Below, piece by piece: positions 8,021 through 18,224 of a stretch of 64,000 nucleotides of DNA; position 1 is the first letter of the stretch, and each line of letters opens with the position of its first letter. The notes beneath the pieces are model-generated. The model saw only the letters and a program-made list of their open reading frames with translations, was not told the DNA's origin and ran no database searches. The DNA comes from Pseudoalteromonas viridis (GTDB taxonomy: Bacteria; Pseudomonadota; Gammaproteobacteria; Enterobacterales; Alteromonadaceae): NCBI RefSeq assembly GCF_017742995.1, contig NZ_CP072425.1, forward strand, positions 2,294,001-2,358,000. The letters run 5' to 3'. Position numbers and translations under genes: made by a program.

Positions 8021-10414
8021 CTATGCCTCTTTATGGGCCGCGGCGAACTTAATTTGCTCTGTTTGTAAAAAGGCCATTGCCTGTGCAGCTTTAAGCGGGC
8101 GAGAAACGAAAAAGCCCTGCCCATACTGACACGCTTTGGTGCTTAGTAATTGAAACTGCTGTGAGGTTTCTATGCCTTCGGCGACCACTTCCAGATCCAA
8201 GGATTTTGCCAGCGATAAAATGGCATCAACCAGCGGGTTTTCCTCGTCTGTTAACTGGCTTATAAAACTCTTATCGATTTTTAGTACGTGAATGGGCAAC
8301 TGGTGCAGGTATCCAAGTGCAGAATAGCCGGTGCCAAAATCATCCAGATAGAGTTTTACACCGTAAGGAGACAAGCCGTTGATAACTTTGGTGGCCAGGT
8401 TGAGGTTTTCAATCAGACCCGACTCCGTGATTTCAAGGCTGAGCGCGCCCTGGCTTAAGCCATAGTTGCGATACAAAGAGGCTATCTGCTCTACAAACTC
8501 CAGGCTGGCAAAATGGCGTGATGACACATTTACCGTCAGGCAGACATTCCCAGCCCCGGCACCCTGCCACTGAGCAATTTGTTTTGCTGCCAGATCAAGC
8601 AAATGCAAATCAAGCTCTATGATCTGACCTGTTTGCTCGGCGATAGGGATAAAGTCATCCGGCGTGACCAGGCCATTTTTGGGGTGATGCCAGCGTACCA
8701 GGGATTCAAAACTGATTACCCTGGGCTGAGCTAGCGAAAAAATTGGTTGATAATACAGCTCAAACTCACCATTTTTAATGCCGTTTTGTAAGTCGTTTTC
8801 TATGTCGGCTTGTTGCTTGAGTTTTTTACGCATTTCATTGTTGAAGTACCGGATCTGGCTGCGTCCAGCGGATTTGGCTTCATACATGGCGGCATCTGCT
8901 TGCTGAAGCAGGGTAATGGCACTGTCTGAGTCGCTGGAGGTAAACGCAACCCCGATGCTGCTGGAGGCTTGTAACAAATGGCCATCGATTTGAATGGGCT
9001 TGGCAATGGCACCAGTGATCCGTTCCAGTGCCAGTTCCACTTGTTGCTTGTCGCTAATGTTCTCCATAAAAATGGCGAACTCATCGCCGCCCAGACGTGC
9101 AAAGGTATCTGTTTTGCGGATACTGGCCTTAATAAGACCAACAATGGCTACCAAGAAATGGTCGCCAACATCATGCCCCAGCGCATCGTTAATGCTTTTG
9201 AATCGGTCCAGATCAAGATACAGCAGGCAGTGTTGGCGCTCAGGCTGGCTTCTGCCCAAAGATAAAATAGCGTGTTTAATGCGCTCCAGCATCAGATAGC
9301 GGTTTGCCAGGCCTGTCAGGTCGTCATGCAGAGCCCGGTGCTCCAGTGCCTGACGAGCAAGGCGTCTGTCTATGGCCATACTGAGTTGGCGGCTAATGTA
9401 GGTCAAAATGGCTTTATGGTGTTGGCTAAAAGCCCGATCGTTGTCGTAGCTTTGCAGCACCACCACGCCTTGATATTGATCGTTTACAACGAAGGGTACA
9501 CCAAGCCATGAGCGAGGCGAGCGGCCAACCATTTTGAAGTTTTGCTTCTTAATGTGAGTTAGAAACTGCTGGTGGTCGCACAATAAAGGTTGCTGTTGTT
9601 TGATAATATAATAGGACGCTGTGTGTTTTATTTGCTCTTTGGAGACTTTCTGGTGCGCGCTGCATTTAACCCCTGCCTCTATCAGGTAGTCAATCTCCAG
9701 GACATCCTGCTGGGTATCGTACAGCCCAATAAAGCAGTTTTCCGCCGGGAGCTGCGAGCAGATGATGCTGTATAGCTCATCATAAAATGCCTCCAGATTA
9801 CGTGACTGATAGGTGATATTGGCGATTTTTAACAGGCACGTTTCCAGTTGTTGCGCCTGGTGTAGTTGCTCTACCGTTGCCTTCAGGTGATCCAAAGTAC
9901 GGACTTGATGGATTTTGGCGCTGAGCAAATGTGCCACCGTAGAGAGGATCTGCAAATGCGCCTGAGTGAAGTAATCCGCCTCCGGGTGCTCACAGTCAAT
10001 TACGCCTAGTAGGGTATGTTCATATACCAATGGCACGCACAGCTCTGACAGCGCAGGTCGGGCATCGGCAATGTACATAGGTTCCAGTGCCACGTTGCCA
10101 GAAATAAATGGTTGTTTGGTCCGCGCAACATGCCCGGTGATCCCCGCTGCGATGGGGATCTTCTGTTGGCTTACCTGGTGACTGATGTCTTTATGCGCCA
10201 CACCCATACTGGCGACCACATCGAGAAACTGGCCAGCCGGATCGCTAAGATAAATAACGCAATCCACGAACCCCAGCTTGCTCACAACCTGGCTGGTCAC
10301 ATACTCAAAGAGTTCATCTAGGTGTGTGATTTGCAGTAATGATGATGAAAATTGGTTAATGATGCTTAACTGTTCGGTTTTTGATTCTAGTTTTGCTTCT
10401 GACAGTATTGGCAT
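8021..10414 (-). CDS. Double-GAF GGDEF-EAL cyclic-di-GMP signalling protein
   Basis: A 797-residue cytoplasmic protein without membrane segments. Domain order: GAF (about residues 20-170), GAF (about 190-350), GGDEF diguanylate cyclase (about 360-520) and EAL phosphodiesterase (about 535-785). The cyclase site GGDEF is intact (residues 442-446) and preceded at the right distance by an RxxD inhibitory site (RKTD). The EAL signature reads ESL (about 569-571); the other metal and catalytic motifs are present (NVSSRHF, EITESGL, DDFGTGYSAL, KIDKSFI, EGIET, QGFFVSRP), so phosphodiesterase activity is plausible. Both activities could be gated by the GAF sensors; the ligand is unknown. Confidence 0.93.
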   Translation of the reverse strand: MPILSEAKLESKTEQLSIINQFSSSLLQITHLDELFEYVTSQVVSKLGFVDCVIYLSDPAGQFLDVVASMGVAHKDISHQVSQQKIPIAAGITGHVARTKQPFISGNVALEPMYIADARPALSELCVPLVYEHTLLGVIDCEHPEADYFTQAHLQILSTVAHLLSAKIHQVRTLDHLKATVEQLHQAQQLETCLLKIANITYQSRNLEAFYDELYSIICSQLPAENCFIGLYDTQQDVLEIDYLIEAGVKCSAHQKVSKEQIKHTASYYIIKQQQPLLCDHQQFLTHIKKQNFKMVGRSPRSWLGVPFVVNDQYQGVVVLQSYDNDRAFSQHHKAILTYISRQLSMAIDRRLARQALEHRALHDDLTGLANRYLMLERIKHAILSLGRSQPERQHCLLYLDLDRFKSINDALGHDVGDHFLVAIVGLIKASIRKTDTFARLGGDEFAIFMENISDKQQVELALERITGAIAKPIQIDGHLLQASSSIGVAFTSSDSDSAITLLQQADAAMYEAKSAGRSQIRYFNNEMRKKLKQQADIENDLQNGIKNGEFELYYQPIFSLAQPRVISFESLVRWHHPKNGLVTPDDFIPIAEQTGQIIELDLHLLDLAAKQIAQWQGAGAGNVCLTVNVSSRHFASLEFVEQIASLYRNYGLSQGALSLEITESGLIENLNLATKVINGLSPYGVKLYLDDFGTGYSALGYLHQLPIHVLKIDKSFISQLTDEENPLVDAILSLAKSLDLEVVAEGIETSQQFQLLSTKACQYGQGFFVSRPLKAAQAMAFLQTEQIKFAAAHKEA

Positions 10415-10568
10415 GACACAGGCCTGATTACTTAATCTTCTACTATGTTAACGCTGTTAAATGGTGCGTTACAGTCAATGTTGCAATTAAATTGCTATTG
10501 GCTGTAAACCTGATGACACTTTTACTACATATTCGGGTACAAGCTGTGGGCTGATTGGGCTTAAAAAC

Positions 10569-10597
10569 TTTACTAACTAGCTGGCTCAGCCTATGAT
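10569..10597 (+). promoter_or_regulatory. Predicted sigma-70 promoter of pyrC
   Basis: -35 TTTACT (10569-10574), 17-bp spacer, -10 TATGAT (10592-10597). The start of transcription would be near 10604, giving a leader of only about 20 nt. Confidence 0.6.
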
Positions 10598-10625
10598 CGG
10601 GCAAATTCAGTAGTGGGAAAGAGCA

Positions 10626-11669
10626 ATGACAAGTAAACAGACCTTAACAATCACTCGTCCGGACGATTGGCATGTGCATCTTCGCGATGGCGCGGTACTC
10701 GTTGATACAGTACGCGATATCAGTCGCTATATGGGGCGGGCCATCATCATGCCTAACCTAGTGCCACCGGCCACTTGTACGCAAAGTGCACTGGCATATC
10801 GTGAGCGAATTCTTGCTGCAAAGCCAAACGGGCAATTTGAGCCATTGATGGTATTGTATTTGACCGACAACACCAGTGCTGAAGAGATCCGAGCGGCGCA
10901 AGCCAGTGGCCATATTGTCGCTGCAAAGCTATATCCTGCGGGCGCAACCACCAATTCGGACTCTGGTGTAACCGATATTGAAAATATCTACCCGATCCTG
11001 GAGGTGATGCAGGAAGTCGGTATGCTGTTACTGGTGCACGGTGAGGTGACTGATTCTTCGATAGATATTTTCGACCGTGAAAAGGTATTCATTGATACTA
11101 AGCTCAGAAAAGTAGTCGATGCGTTTCCTAAGCTGAAAATCGTGCTTGAGCACATTACCACGCAAGATGCCGTTGAGTTCGTTGAATCAGCACCAGACAA
11201 TGTTGCTGCAACAATCACTGCGCATCACCTACTATATAACCGCAATCACATGTTGGCCGGTGGCATTCGTCCTCATTATTACTGCCTGCCAATTCTTAAG
11301 CGTAATACCCATCAGCAGGCATTGCTGAGAGCGGCAACCAGCGGTAGTAAAAAGTTCTTCCTGGGCACTGACTCGGCACCTCATGCGAAAGATAAAAAAG
11401 AAGCCGCCTGTGGTTGTGCCGGTGCTTACACCGCCCACGCCGCCATCGAGCTATATGCGGAGGCGTTTGAAGAAGCTGGCGCACTGGATAAGCTTGAAGG
11501 TTTTGCCAGTCACTTTGGTGCGGATTTTTACGGATTGCCTCGTAATACCGACACCATCACTCTGGAAAAAAGCAGCTGGCAAGTGCCAGAGTCTTATCCG
11601 CTTGGAGATACTCAGGTTGTACCAATCAAAGCCGGTGCCAGCATCGACTGGCAGGTTGTTGCTGAGTAA
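10626..11669 (+). CDS. pyrC: Dihydroorotase
   Basis: Third step of pyrimidine synthesis: reversible cyclisation of N-carbamoyl-L-aspartate to dihydroorotate. The 347-residue length equals the E. coli-type (class II) enzyme. Zinc ligands are visible: DWHVHLRDG (HxH), the carbamylated lysine in [13 protein letters not shown], His in LLVHGEV and LEHITT, and the catalytic Asp in LGTDSAPH. The substrate-binding segment [11 protein letters not shown] is present. It is a single-gene unit with its own promoter and terminator. Confidence 0.97.
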   Translation: MTSKQTLTITRPDDWHVHLRDGAVLVDTVRDISRYMGRAIIMPNLVPPATCTQSALAYRERILAAKPNGQFEPLMVLYLTDNTSAEEIRAAQASGHIVAAKLYPAGATTNSDSGVTDIENIYPILEVMQEVGMLLLVHGEVTDSSIDIFDREKVFIDTKLRKVVDAFPKLKIVLEHITTQDAVEFVESAPDNVAATITAHHLLYNRNHMLAGGIRPHYYCLPILKRNTHQQALLRAATSGSKKFFLGTDSAPHAKDKKEAACGCAGAYTAHAAIELYAEAFEEAGALDKLEGFASHFGADFYGLPRNTDTITLEKSSWQVPESYPLGDTQVVPIKAGASIDWQVVAE

Positions 11670-11688
11670 GCATTAGAACAGAGATATT

Positions 11689-11712
11689 AAGGCAGCCTTT
11701 GCTGCCTTTTTT
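11689..11712 (+). terminator. Rho-independent terminator of pyrC
   Basis: AAGGCAGC / GCTGCCTT stem with a short loop followed by a run of six T. It also lies downstream of the convergent solute-binding protein gene. Confidence 0.9.
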
Positions 11713-11728
11713 GTGCAATTTGATTTAG

Positions 11729-12499
11729 TCAGGGATGGGTCGCTTTTTGTAGAACTGTATTTAAGGCCTCATCCATTTTTGCGATAAAGTCAGCTTTGTA
11801 CGGGTACTTTCCTTCGTAGCCTTTCAGGTAGCCAATATGAGCGCTGCGGCTCAGTACTATACGATCTTCAACAAATGACTGTGCACTTAAGCCGGGCAAT
11901 TGGCCTTGCAGGTCGCTGATCCCAATCAAGGTCGAAAGCCTGTCGTTGATGTAGCAGTCAACTCTCTTTTTAAACAGTTTGATGATGTTGGCGCGGGTAT
12001 TCTTGTTTTCCCAGACTATAATTCGTCCGGTTTTTCTTGCCTCTTTGAGCGCATCGTCCAGGATCAAAAAGCCTGCGTTCAATCCAATATTGATTGGCGC
12101 CAGCTCGCTGTCACGTTGAGTGATATTTTGTAAAGTGATGCCAGGGTTGCAAAACGCCACGACTTCTTCTTGTTTCAGTGCGACCGAGTAAGGCCAGATA
12201 TAGGGACGTGTATCAAGGTGGATATAAGGTGGCATCAGTGCGAACGCTTCGCCCTGCTCGAGCGCTGCAACGCCTCTTTTCCAGGGAATAGGACGTAACT
12301 CAACCCGGTATTCTTCTTTGATGAGCTTCGCGGCCTCTAAAATAAGTGTAGGATAAATGCCGACCAGTTTACCATCCTGGACATAAGAGTAGGGCGGATA
12401 GCTGTCGTCAGCCAAAATTGTGACAGGTACAGGGCTTGCGGCACGCACAATGCTACTCGTAAAAATGCTCAACCACAGCAGCCAGCGCACCATTTGCAT
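11729..12499 (-). CDS. Periplasmic solute-binding protein of the SBP3 (amino-acid type) family
   Basis: The start is placed at the Met at 12499 because it opens a signal peptide (MQMVRWLLWLSIFTSSIVRA, cleavage after RAA or nearby); the frame stays open upstream to 12655 but that stretch looks non-coding. The mature part has two alpha/beta lobes with ILADDSYPPYSY, the usual first strand of SBP3 proteins, then GIYPTLILEAAKL and IPWKRGVAALEQGEA. No permease or ATPase gene is next to it; such orphan proteins are common in marine gammaproteobacteria and may serve in sensing or uptake. The ligand is unknown. Confidence 0.75.
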   Translation of the reverse strand: MQMVRWLLWLSIFTSSIVRAASPVPVTILADDSYPPYSYVQDGKLVGIYPTLILEAAKLIKEEYRVELRPIPWKRGVAALEQGEAFALMPPYIHLDTRPYIWPYSVALKQEEVVAFCNPGITLQNITQRDSELAPINIGLNAGFLILDDALKEARKTGRIIVWENKNTRANIIKLFKKRVDCYINDRLSTLIGISDLQGQLPGLSAQSFVEDRIVLSRSAHIGYLKGYEGKYPYKADFIAKMDEALNTVLQKATHP

Positions 12500-12792
12500 A
12501 TAACCAGAACACTCGCGATACAGACACCTGCTTTGATTTGCCTTAACTACATCTGACACGGCTTTATTTCCAAGGGGAAATCTTATTTTAACTTTAGATA
12601 ATATCTGTTCAGATGCCAGTACTGGATAGAATTGCAGCGTTATTATTGTAAGCATTGTGAGGTGTAAGGTGGCGTAATGTCATCATTATTAAGTAACGAT
12701 TACAATCTCATGCCCAGCAGTGGGGTATTTCTTCTTCCGGGGATACGCACTGTTGCAAATTTCGAAGTCAGGACACTCAGATAGGCACAGGC

Positions 12793-13098
12793 ATGGCACA
12801 TCTTTTATTAGTACAAACCAATGATCACATCCTTCTTAAACCCCATCATCGTTTTGGTCGAGCGCAGGGCGAGGTCGACACTCAGGTGTTTGGAATAGAA
12901 ATCTCGCGCCACCATGCCGTGATCGTCTGGACAGGCGAGCAATGGGCGCTCAGAGACACTAGCAAAAATGGCGTGTTTGTAAATCAAATAAAGATATCAC
13001 CGGATGCGGATACCGTGCTTAGTCTGGGTGATATGATCACTTTTTCAGACCTACACCCTCACAGTTTCATTGTCAGCTCACTGACCCCGCCCGGATAA
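12793..13098 (+). CDS. Small stand-alone FHA-domain protein
   Basis: A 101-residue protein made of one forkhead-associated domain, which binds phosphothreonine peptides. The key motifs are in order: FGR (about residues 21-23), ISRHHAVI (about 37-44) and KNGVFVNQIKI (about 58-68), followed by LSLGDMITF. There is no second domain and no kinase gene nearby, so the partner is unknown. Its start is 293 bp from the divergent solute-binding protein start. Confidence 0.85.
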   Translation: MAHLLLVQTNDHILLKPHHRFGRAQGEVDTQVFGIEISRHHAVIVWTGEQWALRDTSKNGVFVNQIKISPDADTVLSLGDMITFSDLHPHSFIVSSLTPPG

Positions 13099-13112
13099 AG
13101 TTAACTTGTACC

Positions 13113-13667
13113 TTAAAGCTTGCGGCACATGACGACAAATTGCATATCAGGAAACAAAATTCCTGGTTGAGGCGGCAGCAGTACTTTGAAGTGGTGTGCT
13201 TGCATTGCTGCAACCCGTGAAACCGGGCAATCTAACACAATACATCGGCAGTCCAACTCTTTGGCCAGCAGCATGCGTGCATTAATAAGCTGGGTCGCTA
13301 ACCCTTGGCTTCGCCACTGCGTAGCGACAGCGAGCCGTCCCCAGGTGGCCAGTGGGGTGGTTAACTGGTTGCTCAGAGGCTGGTAAAGTTGCTGCTCCGG
13401 TAAATGGGCCAGATCCGTACACAGGTTCATTCTGGCTGTTGCGATGATATTCCCCTGATGTTCTGCCAGCCAGATATATGCATCATCGTCGGCGTGCTCA
13501 AGCCAGAAATCTGACGTTGCACAGTGACGGACGGTTTGTCCTTGCTCGCGCCATATTGTGCTTCGAAACTGCCCCAGTCTGAGTTTATCTGCATCACTCA
13601 ATGTACCCGGCGAATAACATTGCAGAGAATAGGCTGTTAATTGTGGTTGGGTGAACGCTGTCATCAT
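13113..13667 (-). CDS. GNAT-family N-acetyltransferase
   Basis: A 184-residue GNAT protein. NIIATARMN forms strand beta4, and LAVATQWRSQGLATQLINARM contains the acetyl-CoA loop (R/Q-x-x-G-x-A, here WRSQGLAT). The C-terminal strand with IVLDCPVSRVAAMQAHHF fits the family. The substrate is unknown. A second Met at residue 2 is an alternative start. It is convergent with the FHA gene, with 14 bp between stops. Confidence 0.85.
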   Translation of the reverse strand: MMTAFTQPQLTAYSLQCYSPGTLSDADKLRLGQFRSTIWREQGQTVRHCATSDFWLEHADDDAYIWLAEHQGNIIATARMNLCTDLAHLPEQQLYQPLSNQLTTPLATWGRLAVATQWRSQGLATQLINARMLLAKELDCRCIVLDCPVSRVAAMQAHHFKVLLPPQPGILFPDMQFVVMCRKL

Positions 13668-13792
13668 TATCCTTTATATGATAGCAATAGCCGTACAACA
13701 CTAGCTCATATTTGAGAACATGCCAGACTTTGTTTGAAATTGAGCTTAGGAAGGGAGGGGAGCAGGTGCGGTGTGCACCTGCTATGAAGACA

Positions 13793-14647
13793 TTAACTGT
13801 GATAGTTTTCGCAGGCTTCGAGCGTGTTCTCAATCAGGCTTGCAACGGTCATTGGTCCAACACCGCCAGGTACCGGCGTGATGAAGCTGGCACGTTGCTC
13901 GGCAACATCATATTGTACATCGCCGACCAGCTTGCCAGACTCTAGTCGGTTAATGCCGACATCGATGACCATGGCACCTTCTTTAATCCAGTCACCCGGA
14001 ATGAACTCTGGTTTACCAACGGCAACGACCAGTAGATCGGCGCGGCGCACATGCGCTTCTAGATCTTGGGTAAATTTGTGACAAACGGTTGTCGTACAGC
14101 CTGCCAGTAATAGCTCGAGTGACATTGGGCGACCAACAATATTGGATGCACCCACAACAACGGCATGCATACCTTTATACCTTACGCCGGTTGAATCGAG
14201 TAAGGTAATGATCCCTTTGGGTGTGCACGGGCGCAGCGCTGGCATACGCTGTGCCAGTCGTCCCACGTTATAAGGATGGAAACCATCAACATCTTTGTGT
14301 GGGTGGATACGTTCCAGCACTTTCTCTGCATCGAGCCCCTCTGGTAAAGGCAACTGGACCAGGATACCGTCAACGCTTGGATCCTGATTGAGCGTGTCGA
14401 CCAACTCCAGCAATTGCGCCTCACTTGTGTCTGCGGGTAGATCATATGACTTAGATACGAAGCCGACTTCTTCACACGCTTTGCGCTTTGAGCCGACATA
14501 TACCTGGCTGGCGGGGTCCTGGCCAACCAGCACAACTGCTAGTCCTGGTGCTCTGAGCCCCTGATTGATCCGCGCTGCAACGCGGTTAGCTACGGTATTG
14601 CGAACTTGTTTCGCAATGACTTTACCGTCGATGATGTTTGCCGTCAT
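13793..14647 (-). CDS. folD: Bifunctional methylenetetrahydrofolate dehydrogenase / methenyltetrahydrofolate cyclohydrolase
   Basis: Interconverts 5,10-methylene-, methenyl- and 10-formyl-tetrahydrofolate with NADP, supplying one-carbon units for purines and formyl-Met. The 284-residue length is typical. Visible: the catalytic Tyr and Lys of [41 protein letters not shown], the NADP loop [13 protein letters not shown] and the C-terminal [12 protein letters not shown] perfect -10 (TATAAT on the minus strand, 14690-14685) lies about 40 bp upstream, with a weak -35. Confidence 0.97.
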   Translation of the reverse strand: MTANIIDGKVIAKQVRNTVANRVAARINQGLRAPGLAVVLVGQDPASQVYVGSKRKACEEVGFVSKSYDLPADTSEAQLLELVDTLNQDPSVDGILVQLPLPEGLDAEKVLERIHPHKDVDGFHPYNVGRLAQRMPALRPCTPKGIITLLDSTGVRYKGMHAVVVGASNIVGRPMSLELLLAGCTTTVCHKFTQDLEAHVRRADLLVVAVGKPEFIPGDWIKEGAMVIDVGINRLESGKLVGDVQYDVAEQRASFITPVPGGVGPMTVASLIENTLEACENYHS

Positions 14648-14690
14648 GACTGACCTTTAAATTTAAGGGTTAATTACTTGAACGATTATA

Positions 14691-14946
14691 GAGTGTATTA
14701 AAGGGGGTACTCTATTTATTAGTGGCATGTGAGTTATTGAAATCAGTACTAAGCATGATAGGACAAAACTCAAAAAGCCGTCGCTATTTTCTCAAAAATC
14801 CCCTGAATAGCCAAGCTGGATCCGTCGCCGGGCGCTTTTATTACCAATGCAGCTGAAGAAATTGCTGGAAAACCAATCGTTTTGTTATATTAATTAAACG
14901 TTTTGCAGTAAAAATAGTCAGTTGACATGATTTCTAAAAAAAATGT
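14691..14946. other. Gene-free interval between folD promoter and tRNA operon promoter
   Basis: No open frame with a ribosome binding site, no RNA gene recognised. There is a short GC patch around 14820-14840 followed by TTTTATT. The right end is AT-rich and leads into the tRNA promoter. Confidence 0.5.
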
Positions 14947-14975
14947 TTGACCTCATCCGGGCAAATCACTATTAT
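14947..14975 (+). promoter_or_regulatory. Promoter of the tRNA cluster
   Basis: -35 TTGACC (14947-14952), 17-bp spacer, -10 TATTAT (14970-14975), then a GC-rich discriminator (GCACCCC), the pattern of stable-RNA promoters subject to stringent control. It lies about 55 bp before the first tRNA. Confidence 0.8.
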
Positions 14976-15028
14976 GCACCCCGTTGTCAACGAGGGGCTC
15001 GCAAGAGAAACTCTGAAATAACAAACAT

Positions 15029-15105
15029 CGGCGATTAGCGCAGCTTGGTAGCGCACTTGGTTTGGGTCCAAGGGGTCGCAGGTTCAAATCCTGCATCGCC
15101 GACCA
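15029..15105 (+). tRNA. tRNA-Pro (anticodon TGG), copy 1
   Basis: 77-nt cloverleaf: acceptor CGGCGAT / ATCGCCG, anticodon stem CTTGG / CCAAG with loop TTTGGGT (anticodon TGG), T-arm GGTTCAAATCC, encoded CCA end. Confidence 0.97.
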
Positions 15106-15173
15106 CTTTCTTTTCTTTAAAGAAAGTAATCAACGAAAGTTGGTGGTATGCACGAAGAAGCATTCTTTGCGCC

Positions 15174-15250
<77 letters not shown>

Positions 15251-15272
15251 TTTTAAAATCCACATTTGTAGT

Positions 15273-15349
15273 GGCGGCTGTAGCTCAGTTGGTAGAGCCC
15301 CGGATTGTGATTCCGGTTGTCGCGAGTTCAAGCCTCGTCAGTCGCCCCA
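15273..15349 (+). tRNA. tRNA-His (anticodon GTG)
   Basis: Acceptor GCGGCTG / CAGTCGC (one G-T pair) with the extra 5' G at position -1 opposite C73, as in all bacterial tRNA-His. Anticodon loop TTGTGAT (GTG), encoded CCA. The T-arm reads CGAGTTCAAGCCTCG. Confidence 0.96.
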
Positions 15350-15368
15350 TCTACAAAACCTATATGTT

Positions 15369-15445
15369 CGGCGATTAGCGCAGCTTGGTAGCGCACTTGG
15401 TTTGGGTCCAAGGGGTCGCAGGTTCAAATCCTGCATCGCCGACCA
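15369..15445 (+). tRNA. tRNA-Pro (anticodon TGG), copy 2
   Basis: Identical over all 77 nt to the gene at 15029-15105, including the encoded CCA. The 3' flank ACTTTC is shared with copy 1, suggesting recent tandem duplication. Confidence 0.97.
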
Positions 15446-15464
15446 CTTTCAAAATTGATATATT

Positions 15465-15541
15465 CGGCGATTAGCGCAGCTTGGTAGCGCACTTGGTTTG
15501 GGTCCAAGGGGTCGCAGGTTCAAATCCTGCATCGCCGACCA
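15465..15541 (+). tRNA. tRNA-Pro (anticodon TGG), copy 3
   Basis: A third identical 77-nt copy, 19 nt after copy 2; both are preceded by similar short TATAT/GATATATT spacers. It ends the cluster, and a T-rich stretch (CCCCTTATATTTTTTC) follows. Confidence 0.97.
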
Positions 15542-15622
15542 TCTCTCCCCTTATATTTTTTCTAAATCTGTTTTATCCCACTAATTTTGTCCTAAGCTAT
15601 ATCAATTATTTGCTGCGATTGC

Positions 15623-15650
15623 TCGACTCTCCCGTTTTATAGGTTATAAT
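15623..15650 (+). promoter_or_regulatory. Predicted promoter of tig, with a roughly 215-nt leader
   Basis: -35 TCGACT (15623-15628), 16-bp spacer, -10 TATAAT (15645-15650). The leader to the ATG at 15873 is long and holds a hairpin AAACATC / GATGTTT followed by TT (15724-15748) and a small GGCG / CGCC stem just before the ribosome binding site. Confidence 0.6.
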
Positions 15651-15872
15651 GCCGCGTCTATTATTTAACATAGCGCCCTGTCTGGGCAGGCAGCAAGTCT
15701 GACGGGGATCAGCACTGATTCTTAAACATCAAATGTAGGGATGTTTTTAACGGTGATCTGCTTAATCGAGATTGAGCGGATATGATGCTCTGCTGTCATC
15801 TGGTCTGATAAAAAGTCGACTTGTTTGTAAGGAAGGCGCGTTGTCGCCAAAAATGAAAATTGAGGTTATATC

Positions 15873-17180
15873 ATGCAAGTTTCTGTTGAGACGACTCAAG
15901 GTCTTGAGCGCCGTCTGACTATCACAGTTCCAGCTGAGAACGTTGAGACTGAAGTAAAAAAACGCTTACAACAACTGGCTAAAACACAGCGTATCGACGG
16001 CTTCCGTCCGGGTAAAGTACCAGTATCTGTTATCAAAAAGCGCTACGGTGCTGCGGTAATGCAAGAAGTTGCGGGCGAGCTGATGCAACGCAACTACATC
16101 GAAGCGATTGTTTCTGAAAAGATCAACCCAGCTGGCGCACCTACTTTTGCTCCTAAGTCTCTGGAGTCAGGTAAAGACCTGGAGTTCGATGCAACTTTTG
16201 AAGTTTATCCTGAAGTTGAGCTGAAAGATCTTGAGAAGATCTCAGTTGAGAAGCCAGTGGTTGACGTAACTGAAGATGACCTGGCGAACATGCTGGAAAC
16301 TCTGCGCAAGCAACACGCAAGCTGGACTGAAAGCGACGCTGCTGCAGGCGAGAAAGATCGTGTAACTATCGACTTCCTAGGCACTGTTGAAGGTGAAGAG
16401 TTCGAAGGTGGTAAAGCGGAAGATTTCCCTCTTGAGCTAGGTCAGGGTCGTATGATCCCAGGTTTCGAAGATGGCATCATCGGTAAGAAAGCAGGCGAAG
16501 AAGTCGTTGCAGACGTTACTTTCCCAGAAGAGTACCACGCTGAAAACCTGAAGGGTAAAGCTGCACAGTTCAAGATCACTGTGAAGAAGGTAGAAGTTCA
16601 GGAACTGCCTGAGCTAACTGACGAATTCGCAACTAAGTTTGGTGTTGCTGAAGGCGGCGTTGACGCACTGAAAGAAGAAGTGAAGAAAAACATGACGCGC
16701 GAACTTGGTCAGGCTGTTAAAGCTCAGATCAAAGATCAAGCGATCAAAGGTCTTCTAGAAACTAACGAAGTTGAAGTACCTAAAGCACTTATCGACCAGG
16801 AAATTGATGCACTGCGTCAGCAAGCTGCACAGCGTTTCGGTGGCGATGCTAAGAACATGCCAGAGCTACCAGCTGAGTTGTTCCATGAGCAAGCAGTAAC
16901 ACGCGTTAAAACGGGTCTTCTGCTAGGCGAAGTAATCAAAGCGAACGACATCAAAGTAGATGACGCAAAAGTTGAAGAGCTAATCGAAACAGTTGCTTCT
17001 GCTTACGAAGATCCAAGCGAAGTAGTTGCTTACTACAAAGGCAACGATCAGCTTATGCAGCAAATGCGTAACGTTGCAATGGAAGAGCAAGCAGTAGACG
17101 CGATTCTGGCTGCAGCTCAGGTTGCTGATGTTGAGAAGTCTTTCGACGACATCATGAACCCACAACAGGCGGCTCAGTAA
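15873..17180 (+). CDS. tig: Trigger factor (ribosome-associated chaperone)
   Basis: Binds at the ribosome exit tunnel via protein L23 and shields nascent chains; it also has peptidyl-prolyl isomerase activity. At 435 residues it matches the family (432 in E. coli). The ribosome-binding signature is seen in [19 protein letters not shown] (around residues 42-60). The FKBP-like domain spans about 150-240 ([32 protein letters not shown]), and the helical C-terminal chaperone arms follow. It is the first gene of the conserved tig-clpP-clpX-lon series, and its codons look strongly biased, as in highly expressed genes. Confidence 0.98.
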   Translation: MQVSVETTQGLERRLTITVPAENVETEVKKRLQQLAKTQRIDGFRPGKVPVSVIKKRYGAAVMQEVAGELMQRNYIEAIVSEKINPAGAPTFAPKSLESGKDLEFDATFEVYPEVELKDLEKISVEKPVVDVTEDDLANMLETLRKQHASWTESDAAAGEKDRVTIDFLGTVEGEEFEGGKAEDFPLELGQGRMIPGFEDGIIGKKAGEEVVADVTFPEEYHAENLKGKAAQFKITVKKVEVQELPELTDEFATKFGVAEGGVDALKEEVKKNMTRELGQAVKAQIKDQAIKGLLETNEVEVPKALIDQEIDALRQQAAQRFGGDAKNMPELPAELFHEQAVTRVKTGLLLGEVIKANDIKVDDAKVEELIETVASAYEDPSEVVAYYKGNDQLMQQMRNVAMEEQAVDAILAAAQVADVEKSFDDIMNPQQAAQ

Positions 17181-17235
17181 GCCCTTTTGATATCGTCAAA
17201 GACGAAATCATTGACTTACTGTTAAGCTAACGTTT

Positions 17236-17284
17236 AAATGGCTCGTATTGCTCTGTGTTTTGCAGTGCTGCGAGCCATTTTTGT
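17236..17284 (+). terminator. Rho-independent terminator of tig
   Basis: AAATGGCTCG / CGAGCCATTT stem around a 25-nt loop followed by TTGTTTGTTT. Confidence 0.75.
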
Positions 17285-17463
17285 TTGTTTTCTCAAAGTA
17301 ACACGGTTGGGCATATACTTTTGTTTATCAGCACCTTTTGTATAAACTTATGCCTATAAGCTTGTTGCATCCCGAGTAAACAAATTATGCTTGTCCTGTG
17401 TATTGAGACTGACAAGCTGCCAGGTTTTGCAGTGCACTTCCCTGTTTATAAGGAATCTATAAA

Positions 17464-18081
17464 ATGAATGACGGTATGTTTGATCCTCTAAACGCGTTAG
17501 TCCCTATGGTTGTTGAGCAAACAGCGAAAGGCGAGCGTTCGTATGACATTTATTCTCGCTTGCTCAAAGAGCGCATTATCTTTTTGACTGGTCAGGTTGA
17601 GGACCACATGGCAAACCTGATCGTTGCTCAGCTGCTTTTCTTGGAATCAGAAAGCCCTGAAAAAGACATTTATCTGTACATCAACTCGCCGGGTGGCTCT
17701 GTGACTGCAGGTATGTCGATTTACGATACAATGAATTTTATCAAGCCTGATGTGAGCACTGTGTGTGTTGGCCAGGCAGCCAGCATGGGGGCATTCCTAC
17801 TTTCAGGTGGTGCTAAAGGCAAACGCTACTGTCTGCCAAACTCACGTGTGATGATCCACCAGCCGCTGGGTGGTTTCCAGGGCCAGGCGTCAGACTTTGA
17901 GATCCACGCCAAAGAAATCCTGACGATCAAAGAGAAATTGAATCGTCTATTGGCTGAGCATACTGGCCAGCCTTATGATGTAGTCGCCAACGACACGGAT
18001 CGTGACAACTTTATGAACGCCGAGCAAGCCGTAGAGTACGGCCTGGTAGATGCCGTTCATAGCAGCAGAAATATCAAGTAA
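17464..18081 (+). CDS. clpP: ATP-dependent Clp protease proteolytic subunit
   Basis: Serine protease that forms the tetradecameric barrel working with ClpX (gene next door) and ClpA. It has 205 residues including a short propeptide. The catalytic triad is Ser107 (GQAASMGAF), His132 (VMIHQPLGG) and Asp181 (in DTDRDN), the same spacing as E. coli Ser111/His136/Asp185 in precursor numbering. [10 protein letters not shown] forms the oxyanion-side glycine loop. clpX follows after 143 bp on the same strand; I see no strong terminator between them, so co-transcription is likely. Confidence 0.98.
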   Translation: MNDGMFDPLNALVPMVVEQTAKGERSYDIYSRLLKERIIFLTGQVEDHMANLIVAQLLFLESESPEKDIYLYINSPGGSVTAGMSIYDTMNFIKPDVSTVCVGQAASMGAFLLSGGAKGKRYCLPNSRVMIHQPLGGFQGQASDFEIHAKEILTIKEKLNRLLAEHTGQPYDVVANDTDRDNFMNAEQAVEYGLVDAVHSSRNIK

Positions 18082-18224
18082 TCTGTTTCGGGCTGGCGCA
18101 AATCTGAACACTGTTAGATAAATGCCGCTGGCCCGGCTATGCGAAAGGCAAATTTCTTTGGTATAGTTAAAATATGTATTATGTTATCGCAGTAGATAAC
18201 TGTCCAAATTTAAGAGGTAGCTGA

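Noticed and set aside
8600..8760. Inactive EAL domain because the signature reads ESL
   Set aside because: The remaining catalytic and metal-binding motifs are intact and ESL-type signatures occur in active enzymes, so loss of function is not supported.
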